Shown here piece after piece: positions 32,956 to 35,157 of a stretch of 35,157 nucleotides of DNA. This DNA is from an uncultured Bacteroidales bacterium. Its GTDB lineage: Bacteria; Bacteroidota; Bacteroidia; Bacteroidales; UBA932. Numbering within the stretch: position 1 is the stretch's first letter; every line of letters starts with the position of its first letter. Made by a program: the position numbers and the translations under genes. A model generated the notes under the pieces. The model was not told the DNA's origin and made no database searches. It was given only the letters and a program-made list of their open reading frames with translations. The stretch is from NCBI GenBank assembly GCA_945827785.1, contig CALZOR010000016.1, positions 1-35,157 on the forward strand, written 5' to 3'.

Positions 32956-35157
32956 ATGAAAAAAGAGATATTGATGCTCGCGGCATTGTTGATGTCAATT
33001 GCCTGCGAGATGACCCTTGTCCCGGACCAGGAAGCTACCGGAGAAAGAATGACATTGTACTTTACGGGTGAGAAACCTGATAGACAGGCGGATGTCAAGA
33101 CCTATTATGATCCTGCCTCGAATTCCATCCTCTGGAGCCAGAGCGGAGAATATATGATGGTGGCAATGTCCAACAGTGCAGAGACTGAAGGGGAACGGTA
33201 TGACGAGAATGTCCTGGTTCCAAAACGCGCTTTGGAAGGCATCCTGCAATCAAACGAGGCTGTGGTATCCGATGACGGAAAGACTGCGAAGTTTTCGTTG
33301 ACAGGAAATGCTGAAAATGGTATCACCTTCCCGACGGGAGAGGGAAAATACCGTTTCCATTCAGTCTATCCAGCTTCTGCTTCCTATAGTCTTGGTAATG
33401 TAAGCATCTGGGACTGGCTGATTTTTGTCGGAACCTATCCGGACGGCTCCGGGCAATTCCCTACAGCCACCAGCTATGATCCAAGAGCTGACGTTATGCT
33501 TGGAATCTCGCGGCAGGAGTACACCGAGGTGACTTCAGGTATGGAAATCCCTATGATTTTCGATCGTCTGGTAACCCACGGAAAAATCACTCTTACCAAC
33601 ATTCCATCCCAAATGACAAATATCACCAAGGCCGTTATTACTGCGCCCGAGGGTTGTACAATGGCCGGAATCTACTATATCAATGTGCTTGGAAAGGAAT
33701 TCGGAGGGGATGACAAGAGCAATTATAATTATGTGGTATTGAACTATACTTCTTCCGAAGGTGGAAAGGTCAAGGCAGCTGCAGAGCCTGGGCAGGTGGT
33801 CGACGGTACTTTCGACCTTTGGTTCTGTACAAAGCCATTTGAAATCCTTGAGGGACAGCCTCTTACAATAAGTCTGTATAATGAAGTCGGTTGTGTGTCA
33901 AGGCAGATCCTTGCCCGTTCTGAAGGGATAAAATTCGAGAAGAACAAACTTTCTTCTTTGACGATTTCGATGGCTTCCGCCTCATATTCCGACTATACTT
34001 ATGAGATTTCGATGACTCCTGACGGGGAAAAGGTTGACAAACTTGAGCTTCCGAGGACAGCAGGTGTGACGGAGTTCTATGTCCGTACCAATGCGGGAAC
34101 TGATCTGAACTTTGATTACAGTGCTTATCCGAATCTGCTGAGCCTCTATAATGAATGGGACTACAAGCAAGTGGATTCCCGCGGATGGAACGTGATGAAA
34201 TGTATCGCCGTGCATAAGGAAAATAACTCTCGTACGACAAAGAACGAGGGAAGCGTCACAGTAAATATCAATGGCTATGGTACTTATGAACCTGTCGTTT
34301 CTTCTGCGCTTCAGGTGAGCCAGAATGCCGGTGACGGTCAGGTTGTCATAGGAGACTGGACAGGAGACCCTGTGGAAATGGCCGGGCTTCTGTGGTATCC
34401 TTGCAACCTCGGATTCAACCTTGAACATCCGTTCGGCGAATACTATCAGTGGGGCCGCCGTGCAGGGCAATATCCTTATTGTGAGGACAATACCACCAAA
34501 TTCGCTTATTCTGAGTATGATGATAGCGGAGCGATAAAAGCAGTTGATGATAAAACTTATTATGCAGCAAGTAATAACTGGTTCAAACACGATGATCCTG
34601 AAACAGATCAGAATCCGACCGTTGATTTCAACTGGTCTGAAACCAATGATTCGCCATATCTTGGAATGGGCAATCCTTGCCCGGAAGGATGGCGTGTCCC
34701 AACAACGGCAGAGTGGAAAGCACTTTCAAAATTGATTTCTTCTTATAGATGCCGGTCAACGGTTGGTTTGAAGGACAAGTTGCACGGGGTGGCAAGTTTT
34801 GAAGGCAAGACCTCATCCGGAAAGGCGGCTGTGTGGGATTTATGGGATCCCCAAACAGGTGCAGCACTTGAATTCTGTGTTGCGGGATGCATTTCCTGCT
34901 CAAATTCTGATACTGAAGAGTATTTCAAGAATATGGATAATGCGGCATTGAACCGCTATGATTCAGATTATGCAAGAGGACAATATTGGGCCTCAGATAC
35001 TACTGAAGATGAACACTATAGCTACCGAAATTATTCGTATATGGATTTTACTGCCGATAATATCACAGGAGAGAATACATCATATAAGAAGAATGAAGCA
35101 GTGGTAAGAACAATTTCTGGAGCCAGTTATCATGGCTTTTCCGTCCGCTGCGTGAAA
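32956..35157 (+). CDS. Large surface lipoprotein with BACON-like and FISUMP regions (3' end cut by the window)
   Basis: 734 codons are present with no stop before the edge. The signal peptide ends in LLMSIAC, with Cys17 as lipid site. The N-terminal 280 or so residues are beta-rich, with fimbrillin-like character (YRFHSVYPASASYSL, MEIPMIFDRLVTHGKITLTNI); a segment about 330-460 ends in SSALQVSQNAGDG and resembles a BACON domain. The C-terminal FISUMP region has WYPCNLGF, FGEYYQWGRRAG, NPCPEGWRVPTTAEWKALS, a YWASD motif and SVRCVK as its last residues. The other FISUMP protein here ends with exactly SVRCVK and a stop, so little is probably missing. Role: surface exposed, ligand unknown. Confidence 0.82.
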   Translation, partial: MKKEILMLAALLMSIACEMTLVPDQEATGERMTLYFTGEKPDRQADVKTYYDPASNSILWSQSGEYMMVAMSNSAETEGERYDENVLVPKRALEGILQSNEAVVSDDGKTAKFSLTGNAENGITFPTGEGKYRFHSVYPASASYSLGNVSIWDWLIFVGTYPDGSGQFPTATSYDPRADVMLGISRQEYTEVTSGMEIPMIFDRLVTHGKITLTNIPSQMTNITKAVITAPEGCTMAGIYYINVLGKEFGGDDKSNYNYVVLNYTSSEGGKVKAAAEPGQVVDGTFDLWFCTKPFEILEGQPLTISLYNEVGCVSRQILARSEGIKFEKNKLSSLTISMASASYSDYTYEISMTPDGEKVDKLELPRTAGVTEFYVRTNAGTDLNFDYSAYPNLLSLYNEWDYKQVDSRGWNVMKCIAVHKENNSRTTKNEGSVTVNINGYGTYEPVVSSALQVSQNAGDGQVVIGDWTGDPVEMAGLLWYPCNLGFNLEHPFGEYYQWGRRAGQYPYCEDNTTKFAYSEYDDSGAIKAVDDKTYYAASNNWFKHDDPETDQNPTVDFNWSETNDSPYLGMGNPCPEGWRVPTTAEWKALSKLISSYRCRSTVGLKDKLHGVASFEGKTSSGKAAVWDLWDPQTGAALEFCVAGCISCSNSDTEEYFKNMDNAALNRYDSDYARGQYWASDTTEDEHYSYRNYSYMDFTADNITGENTSYKKNEAVVRTISGASYHGFSVRCVK

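Noticed and set aside
33982..34590. 202-aa minus-strand frame under the large lipoprotein
   Set aside because: Antisense shadow; the plus strand has a clear signal peptide and FISUMP motifs through the same stretch.
1..35157. tRNA, rRNA, CRISPR arrays, insertion sequences, prophage
   Set aside because: I looked in all gaps and found no cloverleaf-like stretch, regular spaced repeat, transposase or phage gene. Gaps are short and mostly filled with promoters or hairpins.

Overview
The window looks like a chromosomal contig of an anaerobic Bacteroidales bacterium; family and genus cannot be fixed from sequence alone. The evidence is the repeated promoter pattern TTTG-N19/20-TAnnTTTG, weak Shine-Dalgarno sequences, many lipoproteins (FKBP, ApbE, FISUMP types), a DUF3822-rsmD pair and an oadG-oadA-oadB sodium pump. 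Bases 1-64 are not genomic. They match an Illumina Nextera i5 adapter, so the genome starts at about 65. The right edge cuts a gene at or within a few codons of its end.

Layout. 67-2551 (minus): FISUMP lipoprotein, lemA and a TPM-domain protein. 2727-4957: exported ApbE flavin transferase, convergent with a shortened ComEC-like channel. 5082-8339 (plus): a tight ackA-ptb-buk fermentation operon for acetate and butyrate (or branched-chain acid) formation, with a near-consensus promoter. 8340-12700 (minus): FKBP lipoprotein, MATE exporter, cytidylate-kinase-like protein and a serine beta-lactamase-fold hydrolase, packed as an operon. 12701-12945: a hairpin-rich spacer. 12946-14540 (minus): a second FKBP-like lipoprotein translationally coupled to an NrnA-type DHH phosphoesterase. 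14652-17490 (plus): an uncharacterised membrane-anchored protein, DUF3822, rsmD and a secreted DUF4861-like protein. 17542-19248 (plus): SulP anion transporter, ending in a strong terminator shared with the convergent oad operon. 19294-22627 (minus): sodium-pumping decarboxylase. 22704-23836 (minus): nadD and gmk. 23955-24956 (plus): class II fructose-bisphosphate aldolase. 25045-28395 (minus): ppa, a C_GCAxxG_C_C protein and a RelA/SpoT homologue whose hydrolase site looks dead. 28522-29142 (plus): TRIC/UPF0126 channel. 29235-30659 (minus): AAA ATPase with a nuclease-like C-terminus. 30889-35157 (plus): a membrane TPR-AraC regulator, a 60-aa Cys/Gly-rich peptide, a hairpin, and a large BACON-like/FISUMP surface lipoprotein.

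Most of the window is housekeeping and energy metabolism: substrate-level phosphorylation through acyl-phosphates, a decarboxylation-driven sodium gradient, glycolysis, pyrophosphate removal and nucleotide or second-messenger turnover. The least explained part is the last 4.3 kb, where a sensor-regulator, a small peptide and a surface lipoprotein form an apparent module. No tRNA, rRNA, CRISPR array, insertion sequence or phage gene was seen. Apart from the spacer at 12701-12945, all gene-free gaps are under about 230 bases.
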